64,000 nucleotides of DNA from Solea solea (Eukaryota > Chordata > Actinopteri > Pleuronectiformes > Soleidae). This document shows positions 12,796 through 25,603 of the stretch, piece by piece; the first letter of the stretch is position 1; the number at the start of each line of letters is the position of its first letter. Made by a program: the position numbers and the translations under genes. The stretch is from positions 7,813,649 to 7,877,648 of the forward strand of contig NC_081146.1 of assembly GCF_958295425.1 (NCBI RefSeq). The letters are read 5' to 3'. The notes below the pieces were generated by a model that did not search any database, was not told the origin of the DNA, and saw only the letters and a list, made by a program, of their open reading frames with translations.

Positions 12796-14664
12796 GAGAG
12801 AGAGAGAGAGAAGATGTGGTAGGTCATGTAGAGATGCTGGCAGTGCTTTGATAATTACTCAGAAGTCCTCAGGGGAGGAATAATGGAGCGATTTTCTTCC
12901 TGTAAACTAACTAAATATCTTTGCATTTAGGCGGGGGGGGGGGGGGGAAGTGCTACAAGTGCACACAGCGAGCGTTGTCATCAACATAACTAATTTAGCT
13001 GATTTACAAATAATTCATTGGCTCACTCCTGATGCTTCTCCCACAGCTTTTATGTGGGGAGTAGAAGAGCGACAGAGTTATCATGTTGTTAGGTATCAGC
13101 ACCGTTCTGTACAATACTGATTTCATTTATTTTATATTACCTTAACACTTTGATAACCATATTATAACAGTAGAAGAAGAAAAACAAAGGATTCATCAGA
13201 GAAACTGCAAGTTGCTGTGACAGAATATCAATGCTCTACCAAAGCTGGGATTATGTATGAAATATGAAATATATGAAATAAGAATTAGTGCCTCAACATT
13301 TTACAGAATTTGATTCATTTTTGACACGATGTGACCATTTTATATAAATTGTGAACTCTGAAACTACATAGAAAAGGGCAACGTGCAATTTCCTTTCAAG
13401 TCAAAGTGCAATAACATGAAGGAAATGTGTCTAAATACAATACAATAAGCACTCACACAATATGTCCAATTTTACATATGTGCAGTTTTCTTACAGGATG
13501 GTTTTATACAACATGTGCAATTTCAGATTATTTATTTTCTTATTAGTCGGTGTATATTTCTATTTTCCTTATTGCGGTTCTTCTAGTCTTTATGAAGAGA
13601 AAGATTTCATTGTACCAATATGTATAATGACAATAGCGTGAAACACAGCCTATGCTGCTGCTTCTCCTTATTTGATCATATTGTTGCTATTTTGTATTTG
13701 TATAAATATTTGCTAATTTTGTTCTTGTTTTGTCACTCAGTCGTATATATACTCCAGTGTTAGGTTTTATTCCTTCAACGTGCTGAGTGACTACAGATGT
13801 CACTTGGCCAATGGTTATAATCTGACATTTTAATGTTCCTTAATGATCACTATCTAATCATCAAAAATGGACGAATGAAAAATATTGTCCAAATAGTGGC
13901 TTTAAAATGGCTGCTCATTTGCTTTCATTAAAACAGATGTTTCTTTTCAGAGAAAGAGGAAAAAAAGAGATTAGAGACGCAGTAAAATACAATGAAGTGT
14001 AGGGCTGCCAGGATCCCAGGGATTTATTAGGACTGACAGAAAATAGCAATGGTTGCAAGCCATGCTGTATATCTTTCACAAGACTTAATATTGTGGCAGA
14101 GGTTAGGGGGCAGCAGAGTAAGATGGAGGGTTAGGAGCAATGAAAGTGGAGAGGAGTGACAGGGAGGAGGAATGAAAAGGTTACTTGACCATAGTCTCAC
14201 CCTGTGGCAAATATGTGAATAATAGAAAACAGTGTTCACTGTGAAATGCTTTGGTTTGCGTGGATGTCGTGGCCGCAGCACTAACCCTACCCCACTCTAA
14301 ATTTTGAACAGGTATGCAACCTAGTTACCAATAGAATACAAAGAGGAGTGATAAAGTGGGATGGCAGTTGCTATGCCAACGATGTAGTATACAGATGAGG
14401 TCTTGCTGAGCGTGATCAATCTCTCGGTCTTGTCTCGCTTTGAGTTTAAAGCCTCACAAACGCCGCACTATAGGAGATGACAACGTACAGCACGAGACAA
14501 CTGGAGAAGAATTTGAAGAGTAGCTGTTACGGTAATACCAGACATGTGGAGAAAATGTAGATGTAGAAATGTATGGAAAGGACAAAGGACCCTCACACAC
14601 ACACATACACACACAGACACTAGGTACGTAGACCCTGCACTGAATATCATTCATTTCAGTCAGT

Positions 14665-15210
14665 GTTGTACTTAAGTGCGAAATTCACGTATCTGTACTT
14701 TACTTTGTTATTTATATTTCGAGCAACTTTTACTTTTACTGCACTACATTTCCTCCAACTATCTTTGTTACTACCAAATAAAATCAGAAGAAGAAGAGTT
14801 GGTATTATGGTCTGTATTTATATAGAGCTTTTCTAGTCTCGATGAGCTGCTTCACACTATAGTTTTGCCATTCACCCATTCACATATCTTTCAAACCCAT
14901 TCACATGCTGCAACATGGGGTTCAGTGTCTTGCTCAAGGACACATATAGACTAGCGGAGCCGGGAATGTAACCCACAACCTTCCAGTTGAAAGATCCCTG
15001 ATCCACCATTGCTCAATCCTAACTCCTCACTTTACACTTTTGCATTTTATACCAGAAAATTACTTTTGATATTCAAGTACAGTAAATGTCATATACTTTT
15101 ACTGAAGTAATATAATAAACAGTGACTTCAACCTCTACCAAAGTCAGTTTCTGGTAATATACTTACTCAAGTACCCCGTTCAGGTACTTTATACAAGACT
15201 GATTTCAACA
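14665..15210 (+). mobile_element. Dispersed MITE-like repeat, copy A
   Basis: The segment begins 'cagtgttgtacttaagt' and ends in 'tcaggtactttatacaagactga'. It contains 'ctgtatttatatagagc' and a 'catgggg...gctcaaggac' block that is common in fish repeats. Most of it is repeated at 19930-20350 on the same strand. The ends are rich in AAGTAC/GTACTT words in inverted orientation, as in palindromic fish MITEs. No coding capacity. Confidence 0.6.
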
Positions 15211-17048
15211 GCCTAACAAAAGGGCTCCGGGTTTATGGCCTGAAAAGGTCCTAAATGTGAAAAACATGCACACACAGACACACAAAAATAGCAATCATTG
15301 CATTTCCAATTCAATTTCACCATTTCCTCCCAACCTAATCATGCTAATCTAATTTTGGGTTATAGCCTAAATGAGAATAGTGTCTATCCTCTCATAAAAC
15401 TCACAGCAAGAAAACAAATAGTCATAAAGTCCCAATTGCAAGGCCCATGTAAAGCAGGACCATGTGGATTTTGTGGAACCTTGTGGTCATGGGTGACAAT
15501 ACATTCTATAATGTAGTCTGTTACACAGGCAATTCATCTAAAGTAGCTGTCATTAATGAGTAGAGCTGAAACTCCAAAAGCCCTGAGAGAGTTCTTCATT
15601 AAAAAAAGAAGGGGGAATTAAACTTATCATTTGTGAGACGACATAAACTTCTCAACTCAAATGTTAAACTCTCAAATAGTCTTCCCTGAAGGAAAAGACG
15701 GAATGAAAAACACACTTCCATTACAAGTTAAAGCCCTGAATTGAAAGGTTCCCTTTAGTGAAAGTACAAAAATATACTCATTCATTCATGGTCTACTGCT
15801 TTATCCTCCACATGAAGGTCATGGGGGAGCCGGAGCCAGTCAGTTTGAGAACCATGGGTCTCGAATGAAATGCATGTTTTGATTTGATTTACTGCAAGAA
15901 GACAATCCACGAGTAGCTCACAGACAAATTCCAAATAGTATAAATGAATGTACTTTTATTTACACATGAATAAACACAGATTGTTTGATTCTGTGTCATT
16001 TAACTATGATCACGTTTGCTGAGCAGCATGTGCCGAGCTTCTTTACAACCAATCAAAGAAAATGGAATCAACGCACATTTCAAGAGACTAATTATTTTAC
16101 TCGTATGTGTGTGTGTGTGTGTGTGTAATCGCTTACTCATTTAATGCAAAATGCTCAAGATAATTAAGTTGTTCTGATGAGGACGCCAAAGGTATTTTAT
16201 AGTGATTTTTGTCTCAGATACTTTAACTCGTCCCCTTGGGAACGTGTTGAACACTGTGCTGAATACAACTGCACAGCTTTGCTCTGACTCAACTTCAAGG
16301 ACACGCCGCACGGAGAAAGGAATACGGAGAAGTAGATTTTTGCACCGACATTCACGAGGAACTGATCAGTGAGTGCACTGCACAGTTGCAGTCGGCTCAC
16401 TTTGATCATTGCCCTGCACTGGCTCCAACATACCCTAATGGCTCAGATTACATTAAGGGCCTTAAAGCTGTGTGGGCAAACCCACAGGCTAAAACCGGCC
16501 GCTGTGTGCAGATGGATTTGTGCACAGCAAACAGCACTCTGATGTGAATCTCTGAAAGAGACTAATCAAATACAGAACAGCAGATTTCCGAAGGGTTGGA
16601 GGGATGATGGCGAAGCTGTGCATAAATGTGTCCGCTCTCCTCTTAAAGTGTCAAAATGCCTCAAAACAACCGTGTCCTTTTAATGAACGGACTGACTCGC
16701 ACTGACACTGACTTATTCTGAGGCACATTTATCAAACTAGCGCTGACAGAGATGGTATCATGCTATAAGACAACATCTCCCTCCTGACGGCAGAGCAGTG
16801 TGTGAAGCCGTCATGTTACTAATACATGCAAGTGTCTATAAAGAGTTTAGAGGCAAACTGCACTTTCACAGTGTCAGCACGATGGCAGAGTGCTGTGATG
16901 CTGATGTACTGAATGTGGGTTTGCGTCAGCTGTCTGCTGACTAAAGACCGCGAGTCAGCAGCACAGTGACGCCGTTGGATTTCCACTCAAACGCACTTCT
17001 CCTGTCACTTCAACATTCAGGACATCAGGTCACCCGTCTCTCTGAAGC
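15211..17048. other. Intergenic, no gene seen
   Basis: No supported exon. A short dispersed repeat ('cattcatggtctactgctttatcctccac' type, about 15778-15830) recurs at 61614-61655. A (GT)n run lies at 16105-16126. The rest looks like unique sequence. Confidence 0.55.
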
Positions 17049-17568
17049 TACGTGGACAAAAGTATTGAATGCAGGAGGTTCAATCACACTTTGGGCTCTA
17101 GGCCTCTTATCTCCAATTAAGGACAATCAGCTCCAGCGTACCAAGACATTTTGGACAATGCTATGCTTCCTTCAACCATTTTCTATAAGCAAGGACTATA
17201 AAGACATGGTTTGATGAGTTTGGTGTGGAAGAACTTGACTGGCCCGCACAGAACCTTGACCTCAACGACATCGAGCACCTTTGGGATGAACTGGAACAGA
17301 GATTGAGATTGAGATTAAGCCAGGTTTTATCGTCCAACATCAGTGCCTGACCTCATAAATGCTCTACAGAATGAATGGGTACAGGTTCCCATAGTAACAC
17401 TTTATAACCTTGAGGAAAGTCTTCGAAGAAGTGTAGAAGCTGTTAAAGCTGCAAAAAGGGAACCAACTCCATATTAAAGTAGTGTATGTGTATTGAAATA
17501 TGTCAGTGCAGACCCTGTTGGTGCACCAGAATGGTCAGGAGTCTGAATACTTGTGTGCACATAGTGTA
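17049..17568 (+). mobile_element. Decayed, internally deleted Tc1/mariner element
   Basis: The left terminus ('cgtggacaaaagtatt' after a TA) and right terminus ('aatacttgtgtgcacatagt' before a TA) are inverted copies of each other. The interior around 17225-17470 translates, with frame breaks, to a Tc1-type transposase C-terminus, including a conceptual LDWPAQNLDLNDIEHLWDEL block (the region of the last acidic catalytic residue) and a degraded tail. The N-terminal half is missing and several stops are present, so this is a dead relic. Confidence 0.75.
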
Positions 17569-19929
17569 TTTTAAAGTGGCTGAAGTGGGATCATGCATTT
17601 TCCCAGTCATTGCAGGTAAGTTTTTTTTTTATTTACAGTGATTTATGTTAATGTTTCATTAAAAAAATTGGCAACATTTTCACCTTTTGTCCTCTGTGTC
17701 TGTGCAAGTATGTCCAAACATGGACATGTGCCCATGTTTGTGCACATTTTCTGGAGGCTTGTGGATACAAATCAATTCAACGCAGAGTGTAGATGAAAGG
17801 CTCCACTTTAACACAAAAACAATATCAACAATGGCCCAAAGAAATAATAATCTTGATCTCTAGATCTATTCTTCATCTTTTCATGCCTATTAAATTGTTA
17901 CTGGAAGATTGCCTCCATTTTTCTTTTGTCTCACACAACAACTTTCTATCATTATAAGCTTTTTAAAAGAAGAACTTGTTATCAAACTTGACCCCCGCTG
18001 GATTCCCATTTACACACATCTCCTGTTGTTTTTGCATTCAGAGCCTGTTTTCCTTCCTAACGACTACTTTTTCCTTAATGCATTCATAACAGCCGAGCGG
18101 TAACACGGGAGAGGGAAAAGACACACAAAGCTCTTCAGCCACCAGTTACGGTTCAGTCTTCACGCTGTAAACCCCCCGCAAATCACTGATTGGCCAATTG
18201 TCACACACCAGCAGCAGCAGCAGCAGCAGCCGCTAATGAGCACAACAGCAGGTCCATCTGAATCCCTGAACAATATGACATGTACACATAGACAGGAGCT
18301 CACATATCTGGTCTGCTATTCCCTCATCCCTCTTCTAATCCTAGCGTCTGCATGACCCTGCTGTCTGCACGTGTTCTCCTCTTCACTGAACACTCGCCTC
18401 TGGTCTGTTCACGGGGAGGAAAGTCAACGTTGTTGGGAAACAAGATTGTGTGACAACTCCCCTGATCTGCACCCACCAGTCAAATGTAGGGCACTTTAAA
18501 GCACAGGGTGCTAGTGGAGTCAAGGCCTTGAGCCTGAGGACGAAAGGGATGCTTTATCGTACGCTCAGTGTGTGTGTGTGTGTGGGTGTCAGCCTTGATT
18601 GAAGAGGCAATTGACTAAGTATGCCTGCAGCTGGACTGATACTTTTAAGAGGTGTTAAAATAGTTCAGAAAGTAACTCTGGTTAACAACAGTTTCACGTG
18701 TGTGAGAGAGAAAGAGATAACTGCAGACTACCTGAGTCAGCAGTCTCTTACACAGTCCTGCTATTTATCTATATTTTACATTTCTGTATTTTCCATTCTT
18801 TCTTGCTCTTGTAAATGTGATGTTTTGTCTGTAATCTGCTGAACTTGTGACACCTACTGCACGTCTGTCTGTCCGACCTGGGAGAGCTTCCTGAGGTTTC
18901 TTCCATTCCATTTTTTTTTTCATCACTCGATGTGAGGGTCTAAGGACAGAGGGTGTCACTTGCTGTACAGACTGAAAGCCCTATGAGGCAATTTCTATTT
19001 GGGATGTTGGACTATATAAACTAAAAAAAACTTGTTAAAAAGCACTGTTGCATTAGTAAGACAATTTTAAAAGGGGAATAGGCTAAAATACAGAGCAAAG
19101 TTGAGAAATGAAAACATTTAGGAGGCAAACCAGCCACCGTAGTTCCCCGAGGAGTGAGTGGAGGAGTCATCCGTTTGTTCCGATCTGCAGTCTCACCATT
19201 AGATGTCACTAATTCTGGACCTTTAAGGGGAATAGCTGCTCCACATGATCTGCTGTAGTTAAAAAGGCATCACAACACAATACACTATATATAAGTGTGT
19301 AAAAGCACAAAATGGCTCACAAAGACTCTAAAGTAAAGTTGTGTCTTTTAAGTGCGTCACTTTTGTTGTGCTGGAACCCGTTCGTAATAAAACTAAACAT
19401 TTGTGAGGGGACTGACAATATCAGCATATGCCATAAAATCCGCTCGGCAATCTGTCCAACATTTCACTTTAAAACAAAAATGTTTACTTCATGATGGTGC
19501 AAGAGGAAACGTCTGCAGATTTTCTAAAGTATTTGTTCCAAATTTCATGGCTATCCATCCGGCAATTATGTAAATAGACCAACAACAAAAAAAAAACAAG
19601 GACAAAACTGTAAATCTGCTTGTGGTGCGAAAACAAAAGCCAGGCATCAGCAAATACAGTGACAAAAACGATTTTAAGCCAACTCATCATAGGCCAAACT
19701 GTTTGTTTGTAACATTCACTCTAGACTTAAGTATAAGTGTGACACTTTTATAATGTATAGTGAGTCATAGATCAACAAACACATCTGTATACAATAAAAA
19801 AAATGTTTTATAAGTGACAGCACATGGGTCTAGTAGTGCTTCACCTGCAGATACTTGAGAAGATGCTCAGTGAGCAGGTACATGCTGCAGTTAAGGTGTG
19901 TAATGTAGCATTATGAAAGAATGCAAACC
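17569..19929. other. Intergenic, no gene seen
   Basis: No supported exon. Content includes a (CAG)6 run near 18209-18230, a (GT)n run at 18566-18583 and a short MITE-like segment ending near 19225 ('ctcaccattagatgtcac ... ctggacctttaag'), a pattern frequent in fish repeats. Confidence 0.5.
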
Positions 19930-20350
19930 TCTAACCAGTGTTGAAACTGTATATAACTAAGTACAAATACTTTGTCACTGAATGTTGTTCAAATGCATGC
20001 ATTTGTACTTTATTTTGTTTTTTATATTTATATTTTCCTTTTACTCCACTACATCTTCCTCTATCCGTCTTTGTTACTCATCACTACCAAATAAAATCAT
20101 GGTCTGTATTTATATAGAGTTGTTCTAGTCTTGATGAGCTGCTTTACACTACAGTTTTCACCCATTCACACACTGGTTAAGTGTCAACTCACAATACTTA
20201 AGTACAGTAAATGTCATATACTGTACTTTAAGATTTTACTTAAGTAATATTATAAAAAAAAAATGACTTCAACTCCTACCAAAGTCATATTCTGGTAAGA
20301 TACTTGTACTTTTACTCGAGTATCACTTTTAGGTACTTGATACAAGACTG
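19930..20350 (+). mobile_element. Dispersed MITE-like repeat, copy B
   Basis: This is the second copy of the repeat at 14665-15210. It shares 'accaaataaaatca', 'ggtctgtatttatatagag', 'gatgagctgct' and the terminal AAGTACTT-rich ends. It lacks the internal block containing 'gctcaaggac' seen in copy A. Confidence 0.6.
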
Positions 20351-20454
20351 ACTCCTCCAAAGCTGCACAATTGGTGAAGTAATCACCACTAAAATCTAAC
20401 TATTCTTACTTTTGGCTACAACCTACTACAACTTTTTTGAAGTTATATTCAAGA

Positions 20455-20530
20455 TTCAGGATTCTTTATTATCATTCCAACACACATTAGAACATGAGGC
20501 TCGAACGAAATTCCAGTCTCTCCAGAACCC
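20455..20530 (-). repeat. Fish LINE tail, reverse orientation
   Basis: The segment 'gattcaggattctttatta' followed by '...cattccaac' is the reverse complement of a LINE 3' tail type that ends in TTCTGA-like units. A related tail in plus orientation occurs at 41690-41735. Only the tail is recognisable. Confidence 0.45.
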
Positions 20531-20739
20531 GGTCAGCCCAAACAATAAAAGAACAGTTTAAACTTAAAATCTAAAAATCTAAAAATTCAAGTAAGGTGCT
20601 GTGTAAGAATTAAGAGAATAGAATAATACAATTTCAATTTAAATGACTGTACTGATATATATCTCAAAGTGACAGATACATGCCGCCAAAAATCCCTCAA
20701 ATGAAAAAGTGACATAGATATATATTAAAGTACGATCCT

Positions 20740-21040
20740 GTGGTTTACAAAGATTGTACTCCATGTTGTCAAACACTCTTTTAGTGATTGTCAGATTGTG
20801 GCCCCGCTGTTGTACCTGTTGTATCTCATGGCAGTAGCTTTGTTGACAGCTGTTTGTACATACATTATTTTGTAATACGGCAAAATAAACAGTCAGTACA
20901 ACAGGGACATTTTTTATATTATGGCTGACGAGGCTAAATTGAAAATACTACTCATTACACTCACACTTTCTGCAGTCATACAGCACGCCATGCTGACGCT
21001 ATAAGATATAAGGCTTCATCCATGATGACACACCTTTGAT
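20740..21040 (+). repeat. Local duplication, copy 1
   Basis: It matches 21490-21720 on the same strand. Shared words include 'aaattgaaaatact/ttact', 'cactcacactttctgcagtc', 'atacagca' and 'ttcatccatgatgac'. Copies differ by substitutions and indels. Confidence 0.65.
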
Positions 21041-21489
21041 TGCTGTTATAAATTTGCAAAGACTCCACAGGTTCTCAGGTTAAGTTTTTAAGCCATTTCT
21101 CTCCCCACTGACCCTTCATGTTGTCCCTTCTTCCCCTCTCTCATTTATTTCCATTGGCGAGCATCGATTGCACTGTTGAAGCCCTTCTGTCTGGACTAAT
21201 ATTTCACTTTCTTCCACTCGTCCATTCATCCCTCCGTTGTGCTTCACTCCTCTCACTCGATCATCCGTCCTAACACTCGACTGCAGAGACAGTGTGAATG
21301 CAGCTGTGTGTGTGTATGTGTGTGTGTGTGTGTGTGAGAGACCCTGGTTGAGATAGTCTTTGTGCACATTTGTGTTTGTATTATTTGAGTTCAGTGATAA
21401 TCAGGCGATAGTAATTATAGTGAAATCAAACACATGTATTTTGGCCATGTTTGATATAATAAGAGAATTTTTTGGGCAAGAAAGAAATG

Positions 21490-21720
21490 ATAAGACTTTG
21501 TTGTTTACAAAGTGTAATTTCAATAATACACAACTGCACTCAATGTTGGCAAACAAGACTGTGGCCCCCACAGTGTGGTTTTTCATATTATGTCTGACGA
21601 TGCTAAATTGAAAATATTACTCATTTCACTCACACTTTCTGCAGTCATACAGCAGTCCATGCTGAAGATATACAGTAAGAGACTCTATAAGGCCTCATCC
21701 ATGATGACGCACACAAACAA
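21490..21720 (+). repeat. Local duplication, copy 2
   Basis: Second copy of the unit at 20740-21040, about 700 bp downstream in the same orientation. It may be two copies of one dispersed element or a tandem segmental duplication. Confidence 0.65.
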
Positions 21721-23040
21721 AACAACAACTAACAACTGTGAACCTTACGAGATGGAGGAGTGTACAGTATTGACACTGCGGGGAAACTGAGCACTCTCTG
21801 GAGTTTCTGTAGTTGTTGGTATTTGCTCTGCGTTCTGCTTTAGTCAAACGGGCATTATCAATACAACTATTTATAAAGGCACTACACTGATTGGCTGGCA
21901 ATGTTCCTGCCATCATCTTCTTCACTGATGGGAAACATACAGTAATACTTCAGGGCTGGAGACAAGACTGCACTGAACCGTGCATCATTCTCATGGCTCT
22001 TCCAAATTTCCAGTGTTAATGCAGCTCATGATGATCGTCACCTCTGCCCAAGACAGTTTCTGTTTTTGTCTTTGATCTGCATGTGAGTTACAAGAGTGCC
22101 GTCTTTACTTATTCAGTATTATAATCTTACAACACATAACTAATGCCTTCTCATTAATACCCATGATTTATTACTCACTCACCACACTAATGATTCATCG
22201 GTTCTTCGCTCATGCATTCTTCGCTGTCCACATGTTCTTTACAAGTTTGCTTTCTCATTAGACGAGACAGCTCTACTTGGTTGTGGCAGCACTTACAGAG
22301 TGCAATGCCAAAGTGGAATCTATTATACATTAAACCATACTATACTTTTACATTACCTTGTTTCAACTCTCTCTCTCTCTCATCTTTTATTCCTCGATGT
22401 AATATTTTCATAAAAAACCTTTCAGGGACAGGTGTTGCAAATCAGAATCCACTATGAAAACTATGATATGTACCGTTTTCAGTTCGCCTACGTGCAGAAT
22501 CTGTCCCTGTGAAATATAGACATAATGACATGTTTGTGAGGACAGAGATTTCAAAGGTTTCAAGAATGAAATGAATGATTGGAAGAATGCTCACATCCAC
22601 CATTAATATCAAGTCACCAGTGGCAAACTACTTCTTTTCTCCACTTACACCTACTACACACACACACACAGCCTCCAACCTTAAGGTGAGGACATGTTTC
22701 CATCTGCTGATTGTTTAGTGGCACTGCAGCTGTTAGGAGACAGACTCAATTTTAACAGCACCCCGAGCAAAGAATCTCTCGCCTGTCACCGCTTCTTCCG
22801 AGGTGTAATCCAAAGATTTACAACGGATTAAGAATCGGAACCAGAGGTGCAGCAAGAGCGTCTTTTATAAAATAAACATCTATAATCCACATCGAAATGT
22901 CCCATATGATTCAGCCAACTCGTTCCCCAGACGACACGGCTGCACGCCCTGTGCTTCAGAAAAACACACAACACAACGCAACAAGAATCCAATCCGAGAA
23001 AAACCACAGACACATGACTCCACTCAAACATCACTACTTG
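21721..23040. other. Intergenic between kcnn3 and adar, no gene seen
   Basis: No supported exon on either strand. A short (CA)n lies near 22656-22670; nothing else stands out. Confidence 0.5.
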
Positions 23041-23161
23041 TTTTATTGTGTCCAACTCTCCAAACTGGATTGGTAAAAAAAACAGCGATTAAAACATCAG
23101 GAAAAATTATAGAAAACTATTTAGATGGTTTACAAAATATATACATTAAACCTATACAAAT

Positions 23162-23192
<31 letters not shown>

Positions 23193-24919
23193 CTGTATAT
23201 ATCATCATACTCAAACAAACACTGGGATCCAAAAGTCTGAGTCCAGCAGCAAAAAGCATACATGTTCTTCTTTTCAGCCTCTTTGTCAAACAAAGGTAAA
23301 AAAACATAATGGAATTGTTTTACTGAGATTAAAAATGAGTCTACGTTTAATTCACATCACAGCTGCTGGATAACGCACATCTAACTTCCTGATCATTTAT
23401 ATGAAAGGTAATTTTAACTACAGCAATGAGAACTAATAAAACTTCAACCAGAGCGGTGTCACTCTGGTCTACAGAGGAACATCATCACATAAAAGCATTT
23501 AAAAGATTCATCTGCTGGTAAAATAATAGCTCTACATGCTATGTTTTGGCTACACCAAAACAAACCCTTATGTTTGACCGTTTAGTGTCATGGAGTGCTA
23601 ACTTGAATGGCTTTTTTTCTCTGTAGTTACCAGACCACAAGCTCAACGGAAATCTGAGGGACTCAGGCTTTTGGACCCCACTGTACATCTGTGTACATGT
23701 ATTTGTATAAACTTGACGTATATATTGCATCATCTATGTACATGTAACCAAAACAAGAGAAAAAGAAACTTCATACTCTCCTTAAACAACAAAAACGTCC
23801 TCACCTAGCAGTCCCAGGTGAGGTGTAAACAACTGGCCATGCAAGAGAACCTGAAAGTCTTCATTTATTTCTTGGATCGAGACGTTAAAAGAAAAAAACG
23901 CCGGTCAGTGGAGACTTTCCGTGACTTTCTACCATGGCCAAATGTTTAGGAGGAAAACAAGGAGACGTACTCAAAAACACACAATCAACGACAACAATAC
24001 ATTTTGTACTGCTTTGGGATCTTGACATCAGTATTTCCTGCATATACAAGCATCAAAAGCAGAGAGAAACCATAGGACTAAAGGTAGGGCTGCACTTACC
24101 TACAGTATGCTGTGCTAATGGAAACCATAGCAACACTATGTGGATGGCTGAGCAGCTAAACGGTGTACAGTAAGGTTCATTCTTACAGCGTGTTTAATTT
24201 AGAAAGGGGCCGGTTTGAAGCCTTCAAATGTAAAAGCTCAGAACCGGAAAAGTTGAACAGTGAATGTTTTTATTCACGTTGTTCTTGTGTAAAGCTGTTA
24301 ACGTACAAGAGTAAACACCAATTTCCAATTGTACTCATGATGACATCCAAGTGGGATGAGTGCTATTTAAAAAAGTAAAAAGAAAATCCTTGGTTCCTTC
24401 TGCTCTTCCGTTGTCATGAAGCAGCAGCCGGATGACATAGAACGCAGACGGCCGAAAAAACCATCAGCACTTCATGACAGGGGACTGTAGAGGAACGATC
24501 ACAACTGCAAATACTGCTACAATGGTCCATAGGCTGAACTGACGACCAACAGTTGTCAAAGCAGTGGTCAAAACAAGACAAACTGAAACGACAGTGTAAC
24601 GCCAACGTACAGTTATAATCCGCATAAAGGACGAGGACAAATGCAGTAAAGCCGACGGGTTCACTCTTGCTAGGTCTGTTTTGTAGCAGCCTTTGCTGTG
24701 ATGATTTACTGACTTCAAACCAATTCCTATTTCATGAAGTGCATATATTTTCTCTCCCGGCCTCAGTGTGTCTGCTGTGATCCCATTCATCCATCAGGCT
24801 CTGCTCTTGCCGTTTCCCTCTCAATTCACCGCGTACGTTTCCACATCACTCCCTGCACAGCTTTTAACTATGTTCAAATCCGACGATACAGCTCTGGCCA
24901 CTGGCTACGCATAGTTTAA

Positions 24920-25080
24920 TTGTCCTTTTCTTCTTTCTCTTCCAATCACTCCCGTCTGGCAGGAGGCTGTGGTCCATCAGGACCGAAACCTCGCTCCACA
25001 AGAACAGTTTCTTCCCCACTGGACTGCTTAACAAAGCATACTCCCCACGTTACATTAACGAACCCACATCACGCAATCCC
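24920..25080 (+). repeat. LINE-derived coding remnant
   Basis: The plus strand carries 'ctggcaggaggctgtggtcc' followed by 'atcaggac ... ccacaagaacag', a pattern found at the 3' end of ORF2 in several fish LINEs. The frame is short and interrupted. Family not assigned. Confidence 0.4.
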
Positions 25081-25174
25081 TGTCAATGCATGACCACTGG
25101 AATGCCATTGTAAAGAAACGAAGAAAATATTCCCATTTAAGAAGCTGAAACAATCAGAAATCTTGTTTTAATCA

Positions 25175-25264
25175 TGAAAAAAAAAGCCTCAAACCGATTA
25201 ATTGATGATCAAAATAGTTGCCGATTAATTTAGTAATCTATTAATCGAGTAATTGTTTCAGCTC
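25175..25264 (-). mobile_element. hAT-type MITE end immediately after the adar stop codon
   Basis: Read on the minus strand it begins 'agctgaaacaattactcg' and continues with alternating ATTAATCG/CGATTAAT words. This is the pattern of a very common fish non-autonomous hAT family. It starts about 15 bp past the adar stop, so it should be transcribed as part of the 3' UTR. Confidence 0.6.
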
Positions 25265-25278
25265 TATATTGCTCTGTT

Positions 25279-25603
25279 CTACGCCTCTTCCTGCTTGATC
25301 TCCACTGGTGCTCCGTTTCTACTGCCGACATATTCCATAGGAAGACTGGCTCCATTTTTCCAGGTTCCATCTCCTGACTCAAAGTTCTTCTCTTCCAGCG
25401 GTTTGCTGATCCAGGCGCCGTAACCGTGGGCACTGAGACCTTCAAAGAAGTGTTGCTTTGTGAGCTGGAAGGATGTGGCAGACATCTTGGCCTGGGTGTA
25501 TGAGGACATGGTGAGCAGGTCTGTGCGGCCGCACCGCTGACACACGGAGCGGAACAGAGAGAACAAGTTGGATTTGGACACGCGGGAAATGCCCAGTTTG
25601 TTC
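25279..25603 (-). CDS. adar: adar terminal coding exon
   Basis: Acceptor TTGCAG|GAACAA; stop TAG at 25281-25279. It encodes the C-terminal deaminase helices with [12 protein letters not shown] and [15 protein letters not shown]. About 33 further residues rich in Gly, Glu and Asn follow, with no counterpart at the human C-terminus. Confidence 0.95.

Larger units (their letters stand above)
9131..14664. other. Intergenic, upstream of kcnn3: microsatellites and repeats, no gene seen
   Basis: No convincing coding exon was seen on either strand. Notable content: (GA)n at about 9378-9424 and 9507-9552; a degenerate CTAACC-like segment between them; (CT)n/(CA)n at 10537-10582; (GT)n at 11022-11040 and 12769-12793; a dispersed repeat at 11715-11860; a MITE-like segment at 12068-12660; and a LINE-tail-like segment ending near 13640. 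Confidence 0.6.
23042..25278 (-). other. adar: Probable adar 3' UTR and flank
   Basis: This stretch follows the adar stop codon on the minus strand and has no exon-like frame. AATAAA-type poly(A) signals on the minus strand (TTTATT on the plus strand) occur near 23042, 23863 and 24268, so the 3' UTR may end at any of these. Content includes a MITE end at 25175-25264, a LINE-derived remnant at about 24920-25080 and a (TA)n run at 23175-23192. The true end cannot be set without transcripts. Confidence 0.4.
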
